Shown: positions 1 to 6,367 of the stretch, one piece after another
Layout of the letters: each line of letters begins with the position of its first letter
How positions within the stretch are numbered: the first letter of the stretch is position 1
Source of the DNA: Actinomycetota bacterium
GTDB taxonomy: Bacteria; Actinomycetota; Actinomycetes; S36-B12; UBA10799
Assembly (NCBI GenBank): GCA_003452655.1
Contig: DMNR01000441.1
Span: 1,724-11,695 of the forward strand
Length of the DNA: 9,972 nucleotides
Direction: 5' to 3'
Made by a program: the position numbers and the translations under genes
Notes under the pieces: model-generated
Told to the model about the DNA's origin: nothing
The model's input: the letters and a program-made list of their open reading frames with translations, nothing else
The model's database searches: none

Positions 1-50
1 CCCTCGGCAGCCAGCCTGCGAATCAACGCCCAATCTTCCAAAGTGATCAC
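1..50 (-). CDS. istA: IstA transposase, N-terminal fragment running off the left edge
   Basis: Reading leftward from a GTG at 50-48, the open frame gives VITLEDWALIRRLAAEG and then leaves the window. This matches the usual start of IS21-family IstA transposases, whose N-terminal helix-turn-helix begins with an 'EDW..IR.L..EG' pattern. IstA is the DDE transposase of IS21 elements and acts with the AAA+ helper IstB; neither the catalytic domain nor istB is present here. The start codon lies inside the third terminal repeat unit, which is common in this family. Recognition rests on 17 residues plus the adjoining terminal repeats. Confidence 0.75.
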   Translation of the reverse strand, partial: MITLEDWALIRRLAAE

Positions 51-115
51 TCTCCAATCTTCGAGTGTTCACTTTTCAAGCGTCGCTACTGACCAGTTTT
101 CGAGCGTCGTCGACA
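1..115 (-). mobile_element. IS21-family insertion sequence, istA-proximal end (partial)
   Basis: On the minus strand the element appears to begin at 115 with TGTCGACGACGCTCG. It continues as degenerate tandem units of about 22-24 nt: GACGCTCGAAAACTGGTCAG, GACGCTTGAAAAGTGAACAC, then GAAGATTGGAGAGTGATCAC. A TG-starting terminus followed by short tandem repeats just upstream of the transposase start is characteristic of IS21-family ends. The first istA codons follow at position 50 and leave the window. Only one end is visible, so the target duplication cannot be checked. The insertion lies in the 3' part of the neighbouring hypothetical gene and replaces its natural C-terminus. The exact outer base (115 or one or two bases either side) is inferred. 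Confidence 0.78.
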
Positions 116-585
116 AACAACTGCTGTAGTCGAGGCCGAAGCTGCCGGCGAAGATCCCGAGGTGGCTCGTAGTAGTCACCGATGACCTTCATGACCCCGC
201 CGGATCCGAGAGATCGCGCTGCGGGGGTTCCTCTGCTGGCGAACGCCCAACCTTCGATCGCGAAGGCGGCCGCCGCAATCGACTGCATCGCGGCTCGAAG
301 CTCGCGCTGCGCCGGCAAGTGCCAGTCCACTGCATCCCGCGCTTTGACGAGGTCCGCTCGCGCTCGCTCGGCGACGTCGCGTTGCTCCACTGCAATCATC
401 GCCCCGTGCTCGATAGCGCGGGCGATCAGGTCGGCGATCTGCCCGTCGCCCGTAGTCGTGGCGAACTCCAGTGACCCTGGCGCTGGGCCATGCCGTCTTG
501 TGCACCACAACGAGAACGTCGGGATCGGCTACGTCGGTTGGATCCAGTACAGGATGGGGCCGACAAGCGTGAGCGTCGTCTCCAC
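116..585 (-). pseudogene. Hypothetical protein gene, frameshifted and truncated by the IS21 end
   Basis: A coherent protein can be pieced together on the minus strand from two frames. From a GTG at 585 the first frame reads METTLTLVGPILYWIQPT and stops at TAG 531-529. The adjacent frame carries on naturally (DVADPDVLVVVHKTAWPSAR) to about 475. The first frame then resumes (EFATTTGDGQIADLIARAIE) and runs left to the IS boundary, after which the last residues before the TGA at 78-76 are encoded by IS DNA. This implies a one-base loss near 530 and a one-base gain near 465. Alternatively, a GTG at 643 in the second frame could be the start, needing only one shift, but its first 35 residues look less protein-like. 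The middle is helical and Ala-rich (RELRAAMQSIAAAAFAIEGW). No family was recognised. The shifts could be real decay or sequencing error. Confidence 0.6.
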
Positions 586-691
586 GCGGTGGCCTCGCCG
601 GCGTCACGAGCGATGGCGGGCTGTGGTCATCGTCGAAGCTCACCTATGCCGACAGAGCTGCGGTCTACGAGCGCCCAGCGGCGGCGAGCCT

Positions 692-1267
692 CTACTGGCC
701 TGTCACCGATGTCGGCTCCCGCAACAGGTACGGAAATTCTGCCCCCTCAAGGTCGTGGTCGTACAGCTTCGTCGCTTGAAGCTCGACGAGCGCTCCATCG
801 AGTGTCCTGAACCAGTGGACTCCAGCCCTGTCGCTGAAGGCGAGCTCGACGGGCGGGGGAAGCAAGTTCGGAAACTCAGCTGGCGCACTTCGGAAGTACC
901 AAGTGCCTGGGGGCACCACGTGAATGACTGCCGCCAGGTCGTATCGATCCGTGCTTCGCATGCTCGTCTCATCCTTTGTCCGATAGACCACCACGTTGTA
1001 CACCGGTTGATGTGAGCCGTTTTGGATGGCGAGCCACCAGGGCAAGACTCGCTGATCCTCACTCATCGAACGGATGTCACCTTCAGCCCGCATCGCCCAG
1101 GCAGCCAGGAGCTCCGCCTGAGAACGGCGCTCGGCAGTGTTGCGATCAGTTCGTTCCCTATTGCGTCGTCGTCGCTCGATCTCGAGTGTTCCCAATGTCG
1201 CGACGAATGCGAGCACGACCCCGATCGCTTCCACGGCGTTCCAGTTGACAGTCCTCGTCCAACACAT
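692..1267 (-). CDS. Hypothetical protein with one N-terminal membrane segment
   Basis: The product is about 191 aa from the ATG at 1267. Residues about 8-27 (NWNAVEAIGVVLAFVATLGT) form one hydrophobic helix. A very basic patch (EIERRRRNRER) follows, so by the positive-inside rule the N-terminus should be outside and the rest cytoplasmic. The C-terminal two thirds alternate beta-like stretches rich in Pro and aromatics (VVPPGTWYFRSAPAEFPNLL), ending in PYLLREPTSVTGQ. No enzymatic motif was recognised. The start is uncertain: no good Shine-Dalgarno precedes 1267 or the in-frame ATG at 1297. A GTG at 1405 does have GGAG nine bases upstream, but the extra residues would be encoded by the repeat element at 1344-1410 and look non-native. 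The gene is followed by a 106-nt gap before the frameshifted gene on the same strand. Confidence 0.65.
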   Translation of the reverse strand: MCWTRTVNWNAVEAIGVVLAFVATLGTLEIERRRRNRERTDRNTAERRSQAELLAAWAMRAEGDIRSMSEDQRVLPWWLAIQNGSHQPVYNVVVYRTKDETSMRSTDRYDLAAVIHVVPPGTWYFRSAPAEFPNLLPPPVELAFSDRAGVHWFRTLDGALVELQATKLYDHDLEGAEFPYLLREPTSVTGQ

Positions 1268-1632
1268 GCGGGGAACATACGCGGTCGCGGCGCTCATCGC
1301 GGAACAACTACGGGGCCGGCAGACGAGCTGCCGCCCGTTGAGTAAACGTGGATGCGCCGTTCCAAGCGCTGCGGCTATTGGCAGTAGCGCCGATATGCGC
1401 CGCACGTTCAGTGTCTCCTAATGGGCACTTTGGGGCTACGTCGCCACGATGTGTGTGAGTGGGCACCAAGAAGTACCCACTGGTGGCCAACAAATCCGTC
1501 GCCGAGGTGAACCCTCTACGTGAAGGACTTCGAGGTAGGACTGCCCTGAGACTCGCGGCGCATAACCGGCGGTAGGTGACACTCCGGCACCGCGTGTTCT
1601 GCGAGTGTCGAACCGTAGGGCGATCTGTCGTG
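1268..1632. other. Intergenic stretch with repeat copy G and inverted repeats
   Basis: No convincing gene lies here. Besides repeat copy G it holds AGTGGG (1458-1463) and CCCACT (1476-1481), an inverted repeat with a 12-nt spacer. It also holds a weak minus-oriented relative of the repeat at about 1550-1606: CGCAGAACACGCGG, with ACTCGC and GCGAGT as outer complementary arms. These could be degenerate recombination sites or regulatory hairpins; the sequence alone does not decide. No clear -10/-35 promoter or Shine-Dalgarno was found ahead of the gene at 1633. Confidence 0.4.
1344..1410 (-). repeat. attC-like interspersed element, copy G (minus orientation)
   Basis: Read on the minus strand this copy has TGAAC at its 5' end (1410), then GCGGCGCATATCGGCGC, and later the exact 12-mer GAACGGCGCATC (1362-1351) shared with three plus-oriented copies. 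It closes with CACGTTTAC. AACGTG at 1345-1350 and CACGTT at 1403-1408 are a perfect 6-bp inverted repeat bounding the element, so it could extrude as a cruciform. The first half is diverged from the CGCAGAACGACGG core of the other copies. It lies just upstream of the 692-1267 gene and is the only clear copy in minus orientation. Confidence 0.55.
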
Positions 1633-1925
1633 ATGGACATCAGCGCGACGCTCGAGATCATCGACGAGGCATTGGCCGCAATCGACGAGTTCGACGCGGT
1701 CTATCGGGTGGCCTCAGATGGCGAGGGTGAAACCTTCCGCCGAGCATGGGACGAGTCACTCGACATTGAGCAGACGCGCGTCAAACCAGCGCTTGAACTC
1801 GCACGTCAGATCGCTGCGCACTCGGCGCGAGTGACCTGTCGATCGCAGGCCAGCCCGACAAGGCGATGTACAACTCGCATCCCTTCGCGGCGAACCCCTG
1901 TCTCACCGCGCCCCGTTGCGCGTGA
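1633..1925 (+). pseudogene. Small hypothetical protein gene with a frameshift near its 3' end
   Basis: From the ATG at 1633 the frame gives an acidic, helical protein (MDISATLEIIDEALAAIDEF, later ALELARQIAAHS). It then turns into an Arg/Pro-rich tail typical of out-of-frame high-GC DNA. At about 1819-1835 a neighbouring frame takes over with more natural sequence (DLSIAGQPDKAMYNSHPFAA) and ends at TGA 1923-1925. Joining them gives roughly 97 aa and needs one base restored near 1825. If the frameshift is not real decay it is a sequencing indel; otherwise the unshifted frame runs to 1941. No family was recognised. The start has no visible Shine-Dalgarno; a GTG directly before it (1630) is an alternative. 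Confidence 0.5.
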
Positions 1926-2006
1926 CCGTGCGCCTGGCTAAGCCGGATACTGTCGGTACAGGGTGAGGTCACAAGGGTCTGCCGCAACACCCTCATGGGA
2001 GGTCGT

Positions 2007-2588
2007 ATGCCTGACAACTGGGACTATTTTTGGGCCGGGCGCGCCTTGGCAGATCCCGCTTTTTGGCGGCTCCTTCGATGGCTCGGCTCGGTGGCCGCGG
2101 CGATCGCGGTCGTTGCACTCATCATTTGGGGGTTCTCCGCAATAGGTGATGCGCAGGAGTCATCAAAGCGGGAGAAGCAGCAGAAGGATCAAACGATCGC
2201 GCTGGAAGCGGAGGCAGAGGCGACGTTCGAGACCCTTGCTGCACAACTTCCGAGGGATGTTCAGTTCGACTATGCAGGAGTGCGCTTTGGTCATGTCGAA
2301 GCTGTACGGAACGAAGACGGACTCTATGTCTCGATCGAGGGGACGTATACCGGCGATGACACTCCGTCGAGCTTGATCTCTGGGACCCAGATCACTCTGT
2401 ACGATTGCGACACAGATACAGCTGTGAGGCCCGGCGTCGTGCCCGGAGAAGCGGTCGAACAGGACGGTGCTTACACCTACCCCTTGACTCTCTACGTTCC
2501 GATCCCTCCTCTTGAACTGAATAGGCAGTACCGGTTCGACTGGCTTCCGTATCCAAGCTGCAATGATCCCCTGTTGCTGACGACCTAG
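2007..2588 (+). CDS. Membrane-anchored hypothetical protein with extracytoplasmic beta domain
   Basis: The product is 193 aa. GGGAGG ends four bases before the ATG at 2007, which favours this start over the in-frame ATG at 1995 that lies ahead of the ribosome site. Residues 1-24 are aromatic-rich and cytoplasmic or amphipathic (MPDNWDYFWA...). Residues about 25-46 are a single transmembrane helix (LGSVAAAIAVVALIIWGFSA). Residues about 50-78 are a charged helix with coiled-coil character (ESSKREKQQKDQTIALEAEA). The remainder is a beta-rich domain with two cysteines (YDCDTDT and PSCND) that could form a disulfide outside the membrane. No enzymatic motif was seen. It is separated from the preceding frameshifted gene by about 80 nt and converges on the DUF4238 gene. 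Confidence 0.75.
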   Translation: MPDNWDYFWAGRALADPAFWRLLRWLGSVAAAIAVVALIIWGFSAIGDAQESSKREKQQKDQTIALEAEAEATFETLAAQLPRDVQFDYAGVRFGHVEAVRNEDGLYVSIEGTYTGDDTPSSLISGTQITLYDCDTDTAVRPGVVPGEAVEQDGAYTYPLTLYVPIPPLELNRQYRFDWLPYPSCNDPLLLTT

Positions 2589-2600
2589 CTAATTGCCCGA

Positions 2601-2614
2601 AGCCCAGCCGGGCT
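2601..2614 (+). terminator. Short hairpin after the 2007-2588 gene
   Basis: AGCCC (2601-2605) and GGGCT (2610-2614) can form a 5-bp stem with a 4-nt loop, 12 nt after the stop codon. There is no U-tract, so intrinsic termination is only a possibility. Confidence 0.3.
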
Positions 2615-2703
2615 GCGCCTGTGGTGCTTCGCACGCGCCTTGCCGAGAAGGAGCGTTTGGCCCGGCTACTTGGACCGGCCGGACCGCAGCTGTCGACGTC
2701 GAG

Positions 2704-2730
2704 CCTGCACCCAACGATTTGGGGTGCGGG
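2704..2730. terminator. Strong hairpin between convergent genes
   Basis: CCTGCACCC (2704-2712) pairs with GGGTGCGGG (2722-2730), nine pairs including one G-U, with a 9-nt loop. It lies in the 255-nt gap between two convergent genes, so it could help terminate transcription from either side. Neither strand has a clear U-tract, as is usual for high-GC actinobacterial terminators. The rest of the gap (2589-2843) shows no convincing gene. Confidence 0.4.
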
Positions 2731-2843
2731 CAAGGTGGGACGAGTCTGAGTCGAGCGGGACGGTCTGTTGTCACTTCAGCGCGGACGGGCCGTCCTCTGG
2801 GGCATCGAGGCCTCCTCGGCATCATCGGGATTGCGGCTGCTCC

Positions 2844-3839
2844 CTAGAGCCTCGACAGCCAGGTGTGCAGAATCTCATCTTCGGTCTTCACCAGCTGCCC
2901 GCGGTCGTCTCGTTCGTACCTGAAGCCGACATCGAAGCGGACGGCAGGCCCACGTGCCCTCAACCGAACAGCATCCACAATCGTCGACTGCTTCGGTGAC
3001 GCGACGACGAAGGCGTGGCAGCGTGTTGCGATGTCCAAATTGCAGGCAGCGACATCGTCGCTGGAAAGTCGGATGGCCTCGGGTCGTGAACGGTGCCTTA
3101 GGACCAGCTGCTTGCCTGGATCGAGAGGAACCCGAATCTCGTCGGCCGTTTGGATGCCTACACCCAGGTAGGCATCGCGCGGCGATGGCCGCTTCCAGAC
3201 CAGCACCGGCTGATCGGCGGTGATCAAGCGCTCCTTGCGGTCAACGGCCAGCGACCAATGCATAGCGCTGAGCGTCGGCGTCAACGTCGTGGCCGTGTCG
3301 TACATGATCCGCATCGTCATCTCGCTCGTACCTGGATCTAGGTGGTACAGCTGATATCCGACCCACAACGCGGCTGCCCGAGCCTCACGCGTCGAGGGCT
3401 TGAACCCGAGATGCACGGTCTCCAGGTACTCGGCCATCAGGTCGTCGGTGAGTTGCCGACCATCCAGGAAGGCTGCAACTGACTCGGCCAACATCATCTC
3501 CGCACGCCTTTCCGGCGTGCGCACCATCTGGAATGCAATGAAAGACGCCAATGCGTGCCGCTCGTCGCTGCCCAGAGCTGGCGGCCGACCGCTCGCATCT
3601 ATCAAATCGAGTGCCGACGATGCCGGGCCCTCCACAACGTGAGCGAGGAAGCGCTCGACCTCCTTGGACACCTCCCCATCTTCTGCGCGGAAGTCGTAGA
3701 AGCCGTTGATAGCGGCAACCTTGGTGGGGTTCGCATCGAACCGCCCACCGTCTCGCCGTCGGACGGCAACCATGTCCCTGACGCTCCATCGAGCGAGATA
3801 GAACCTCGGCACGAAGTGATGACGCTTGGGCTCGCTCAT
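2844..3839 (-). CDS. DUF4238 domain protein
   Basis: The product is 331 aa from the ATG at 3839. The N-terminus MSEPKRHHFVPRFYLARWS carries the hallmark 'HHxVPxFYLxxW' opening of the DUF4238 family. That motif is followed by an aromatic/Asn patch (INGFYDF) and a helical region (ASFIAFQMVRTPERRAEMML), typical of the family. The central WSLAVDRKERLITADQPVLV and the later beta stretch also resemble known members. DUF4238 has no established biochemical activity; members occur as stand-alone genes in accessory regions. An in-frame upstream extension to 3992 exists but enters intergenic DNA with no homology-like sequence, so the shorter start was chosen. A GGAAGG lies about 11 nt upstream of the ATG. 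The gene appears intact and converges on the membrane protein gene at 2007-2588. Confidence 0.85.
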   Translation of the reverse strand: MSEPKRHHFVPRFYLARWSVRDMVAVRRRDGGRFDANPTKVAAINGFYDFRAEDGEVSKEVERFLAHVVEGPASSALDLIDASGRPPALGSDERHALASFIAFQMVRTPERRAEMMLAESVAAFLDGRQLTDDLMAEYLETVHLGFKPSTREARAAALWVGYQLYHLDPGTSEMTMRIMYDTATTLTPTLSAMHWSLAVDRKERLITADQPVLVWKRPSPRDAYLGVGIQTADEIRVPLDPGKQLVLRHRSRPEAIRLSSDDVAACNLDIATRCHAFVVASPKQSTIVDAVRLRARGPAVRFDVGFRYERDDRGQLVKTEDEILHTWLSRL

Positions 3840-4010
3840 ACATGCAACAGCCTTCCATTCGGGTGTGACACTGATCGTTCTCGGCAACTCGGCACCCTGC
3901 CGATTCGCCGGGCGAAGACACACTCGCCACCGCTGCAGAGGCTTTGGATGCCGGATGATCCGACGAACTTCGTGCCATGGGCTGCCCCACAAGTGCCGGT
4001 ATGCCGCACC

Positions 4011-4080
4011 GAACGCGCAGCGCAGAACGACGGCGAACTCGCCTCATCCGCCGAGCAGAACGGCGCATCTGGGCCTGTTC
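4011..4080 (+). repeat. attC-like interspersed element, copy A
   Basis: GAAC at 4011-4014 is followed by CGCAGCGCAGAACGACGGC (4016-4034) and GAACGGCGCATC (4058-4069). The element closes with GTTC at 4077-4080, complementary to the opening GAAC. The 19-mer is identical to copy E (7778-7796), and the 12-mer is shared with copies B, D and G. The spacing from CGCAGAAC to GGCGCATC is 41 nt. It lies about 90 nt upstream of the HEPN-like gene. Confidence 0.7.
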
Positions 4081-4129
4081 CCGACCGGCGATCTGGGACA
4101 CGCGCCTGCGCCCCCACGGTGGCCCTCTA

Positions 4130-4158
4130 CGGTGTCTCCACGTCCGTTGCCGACACCG
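4130..4158. promoter_or_regulatory. Inverted repeat upstream of the HEPN-like gene (possible operator)
   Basis: CGGTGTC (4130-4136) and GACACCG (4152-4158) are a perfect 7-bp inverted repeat with a 15-nt spacer, ending 15 nt before the start at 4174. It could be an operator or an mRNA leader hairpin near the ribosome site. No regulator gene lies next to it, so the role is inferred. Confidence 0.3.
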
Positions 4159-4173
4159 ACCGCGAGGCTCGCC

Positions 4174-4944
4174 ATGACCGTGACCAATCCCTTCCACAGG
4201 ACAGTCCGACCTCACGTAGACGGGAGCTACACGAGCGACGGGTGTTGGGCGATGATCCGTCACCCTGCGTACGCGGATCGACCGCACCGTTGGGTTCGTG
4301 CATATCTGATTCTTCAGGACGATCTCGTTGAGTATCTCGAGAGCGTCGAGCCTGCGGACGTGAACCTCGAGACGTATTCGCTGCGTGCCGCTGACCTTCT
4401 TATTCGCGCATGCATCGAGGTCGAGGCGAACCTCACCGCGATCCTGCGAGCGAACACCTACACGAAGGTCGGCAACCTGAACATGGACACGGACTACTTC
4501 AAGGTGGAGAAGTCGCACTTCTTGTCGCAATTCAGCGTGCAGTTTCCACATTGGGACGGCTCGCACCGGACACGACAGCCTTTCGGTGCGTGGGCGGCCG
4601 GCACCTACCAGCCGCTGGCTTGGTATCGGGCCTACAACGCGGTCAAGCATGACCGTGCCGAGCACCTGGTGAATGCAACGTTCCGGCACCTCACCGATGC
4701 GTGGTGCGGCTTGGCGGTGTTGTTGACTGCGCAGTTCCTGTTTGAGGACTTCTCGCCACACGTCTTTCTCGTCGCTGAGGGCTATGGAAGCGTGTTCGAC
4801 CCGGAGTTCGAGCCTGCGATCGGATCGTTCCTCGGGGTCAAGCTGCCAGCCAGCGTTCCGGAGTCGGAGCGTTACGAGTTCGCGTGGAGTGCGATTCGGG
4901 AACAGGCAGATCCGTTCGTCAAGTACGACTTCGACAGCAGTTGA
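4174..4944 (+). CDS. HEPN-like protein, putative RNase or cell-suicide type
   Basis: The product is 256 aa from the ATG at 4174, with GAGG seven bases upstream. The protein is mostly helical. Residues 152-159 read RAYNAVKH, an R-x6-H arrangement followed by DR, inside a helix preceding AWCGLAVLLTAQF. An 'YNxVKHDR' helix near the C-terminal half is familiar from bacterial HEPN-like hypothetical proteins. In catalytic HEPN proteins the Arg and His cleave RNA as a dimer, often in toxin-antitoxin or abortive-infection systems. An earlier helix (SLRAADLLIRACIEVEANL, about 69-87) could be the partner helix of the fold. No antitoxin such as a MNT-type nucleotidyltransferase is adjacent; the next gene is on the opposite strand. 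The fold assignment is by motif only, and RNase activity is inference. Confidence 0.6.
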   Translation: MTVTNPFHRTVRPHVDGSYTSDGCWAMIRHPAYADRPHRWVRAYLILQDDLVEYLESVEPADVNLETYSLRAADLLIRACIEVEANLTAILRANTYTKVGNLNMDTDYFKVEKSHFLSQFSVQFPHWDGSHRTRQPFGAWAAGTYQPLAWYRAYNAVKHDRAEHLVNATFRHLTDAWCGLAVLLTAQFLFEDFSPHVFLVAEGYGSVFDPEFEPAIGSFLGVKLPASVPESERYEFAWSAIREQADPFVKYDFDSS

Positions 4945-5065
4945 CCCCCGCGAGCGCGCCGCCCACGGACGACTTCAGGCGACAGCGCTCGGGGACCGAT
5001 GCCGGCACCGAGCCGCTCGCGAAGCCAAGGATTGCGCCGGTCTCCGATGTGCCGCTTCGGAACAC

Positions 5066-5137
5066 AGAACATCAGCGCAGAACAATGCCGCGCGATCATC
5101 GAGCGAGACGCCCCGAACGGCGCATCCGCGATCGCTC
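5066..5137 (+). repeat. attC-like interspersed element, copy B
   Basis: AGAAC (5066-5070) is followed 13 nt later by a second AGAAC within CGCAGAAC (5076-5083). CCGAACGGCGCATC (5113-5126), identical to copy D, comes next, and then GCTC (5134-5137). CGCAGAAC to GGCGCATC is 43 nt. A second foldable feature is CGAGCGA (5100-5106) with TCGCTCG (about 5132-5138), a 7-bp stem enclosing the GAACGGCGC core. The copy lies between the convergent HEPN-like and SIR2-like genes. Confidence 0.65.
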
Positions 5138-5172
5138 GCACGCCTCGACTGCGTTTGCTTCTGAGCGCCGAG

Positions 5173-6204
5173 CTATCCGCCCAGCAGGTCTTCGAGTGCC
5201 TGGCTGCCGACGAGATCCGAGAAGCCCATGTCGTTGCCCTTGTTGACGTACCTGCGAGGTCGATCAGGCTCCTGGAGAATGGCCGCAGCGGTGGTGGCGG
5301 CATCATCCGGGTTTGCGCAAGCGGCAAGGAGCGCGTCGGCGTCCATCTCACTCTGCAGCATCGTCGTGAAGTGCTGCTCTTGTGCGCGCCATCCGATTGC
5401 GAGCACGCGATCGACTGCGCGAAGGTCCGTGCGGAGCTGATCCAACTGTTCAGGCGGGACGACGAACCCCCCTTTTGCCTGGATCGGCACGGCGAGGGCC
5501 GGCACCCACGCCTCACCCTGAATACCCGATGTCCAGTCACGCTTGAACTCGATCCCGGTGTCCTTCGGCACCGTGTACGCGGAGTTGATCAGCCAGTCCC
5601 GTTCCGTCCCGTCGAATGGCCCAGGGCGGTGCACTCGGTATCCCCAGTCGACGGAGCCGTGGAGCTTGTAGAGATGGGCCCGAGGGTGCGCGAGGTAGTC
5701 GCTGAAGACGTTGATGCTGTGTCGAAGCTCAGCTGCGAACGCTTCCTCGAGGATGGTGTCATAGTTGAACGTCACGTACGTCACGGCCTCGCTGTTGTCG
5801 CGAGCCCACCGGTCGAGACGCTCAACCAGCCATGCGTAGTTCGTTGCGCCGTACGCCCCCTCGGTCCATGCTCGTCCGCAGAACTCAATCACTTCCCGCA
5901 GGTAGAACCGAAGCGACATGAGCTGTACGGACGCGTTGGCATCACCGGCCTCGGATCGCACCTGCACTCGGTCAAGCTCCCGCTCCAGAGCGTCACCAAC
6001 GCTGACGCGCTTGCGAAGCTCAACCACCAGACCACGAAGTCGTGGGAGCGAGTACAAAACCTCGCCGAACTTTGGCCTCGGGGCGAAGATGTCATACGTC
6101 AGAGGTGGACGATAGAGGCCGCCGCGGCGGGCCGAGTCGAGCGCGAGGTCTACATCCACACAGTCGTACGACGCCCCGGCACCGAACACAACGAGTAACG
6201 ACAC
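5173..6204 (-). CDS. SIR2-like NAD-binding domain protein
   Basis: The product is 343 aa from a GTG at 6204. The SIR2-like signatures appear in order. The Rossmann nucleotide-binding loop FGAGASYD is at residues 7-14. VTFNYDTILEEAF at about 144-156 holds the conserved 'NYD'. YKLHGSVDW at about 179-187 holds the 'KLHGS' element. VLAIGWRAQEQHF at about 267-279 matches the late 'iGy..' nucleotide-binding strand. This is the layout of the SIR2_2-type domains found in anti-phage proteins such as ThsA and DSR, which hydrolyse NAD during infection, rather than of classical deacetylase sirtuins; no zinc-binding Cys pairs are seen. No second effector or sensor domain is evident, and no TIR gene is next to it. 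The start lacks a strong Shine-Dalgarno. A defence role is inferred from the family and not shown. Confidence 0.8.
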   Translation of the reverse strand: MSLLVVFGAGASYDCVDVDLALDSARRGGLYRPPLTYDIFAPRPKFGEVLYSLPRLRGLVVELRKRVSVGDALERELDRVQVRSEAGDANASVQLMSLRFYLREVIEFCGRAWTEGAYGATNYAWLVERLDRWARDNSEAVTYVTFNYDTILEEAFAAELRHSINVFSDYLAHPRAHLYKLHGSVDWGYRVHRPGPFDGTERDWLINSAYTVPKDTGIEFKRDWTSGIQGEAWVPALAVPIQAKGGFVVPPEQLDQLRTDLRAVDRVLAIGWRAQEQHFTTMLQSEMDADALLAACANPDDAATTAAAILQEPDRPRRYVNKGNDMGFSDLVGSQALEDLLGG

Positions 6205-6251
6205 GCGAAGAAGTCTGACAGAATGGTGTCACGCTCCCGTTCCGGACGGAC

Positions 6252-6322
6252 AGAACGCTCGCTCACAAACGACGGTGGCGGTAGCCATCGCCGCCGGGCA
6301 CAAATCGCATCTGCGTGGACTG
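6252..6322 (+). repeat. attC-like interspersed element, copy C (diverged)
   Basis: AGAAC (6252-6256) is followed by CACAAACGACGG (from 6264, compare CGCAGAACGACGG). After 42 nt comes ATCGCATCTGCG (about 6304-6315, compare GGCGCATCTG). GGCGG and CCGCC at about 6278-6296 can form an internal hairpin. This is the most diverged plus-oriented copy and lacks a closing GTTC. It lies between the starts and ends of two minus-strand genes. Confidence 0.5.
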
Positions 6323-6367
6323 CGAAACGACATCGAGCCATTGGATATGCCACAGCAAGTTTGGTTG

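Larger units (their letters stand above)
3840..4173. other. Intergenic region between divergent genes, containing repeat copy A
   Basis: This gap separates the divergent DUF4238 and HEPN-like genes. It should carry both promoters, but no clear -35/-10 pair is visible. It holds repeat copy A (4011-4080) and an inverted repeat at 4130-4158. No gene was found in it. Confidence 0.5.

Noticed and set aside
692..1405. Longer start (GTG at 1405) for the membrane protein
   Set aside because: Although GGAG precedes it, the added 46 residues are encoded by the repeat element and have no protein character ahead of the membrane helix.
2593..2847. Plus-strand 84-codon frame between convergent genes
   Set aside because: It begins with TTG, has no ribosome site, and its composition (Gly/Ala/Arg) is that of non-coding high-GC DNA.
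3385..4761. Very long minus-strand open frame of 458 codons overlapping two genes
   Set aside because: It is Arg/Arg-Arg-rich and lies antisense to or out of frame with the DUF4238 and HEPN-like genes, which carry recognisable motifs; long spurious frames are common in high-GC DNA.
4999..6198. Plus-strand open frame of 399 codons opposite the SIR2-like gene
   Set aside because: The minus strand carries ordered SIR2 motifs; the plus-strand product has no motif and is the codon-phase shadow of the real gene.
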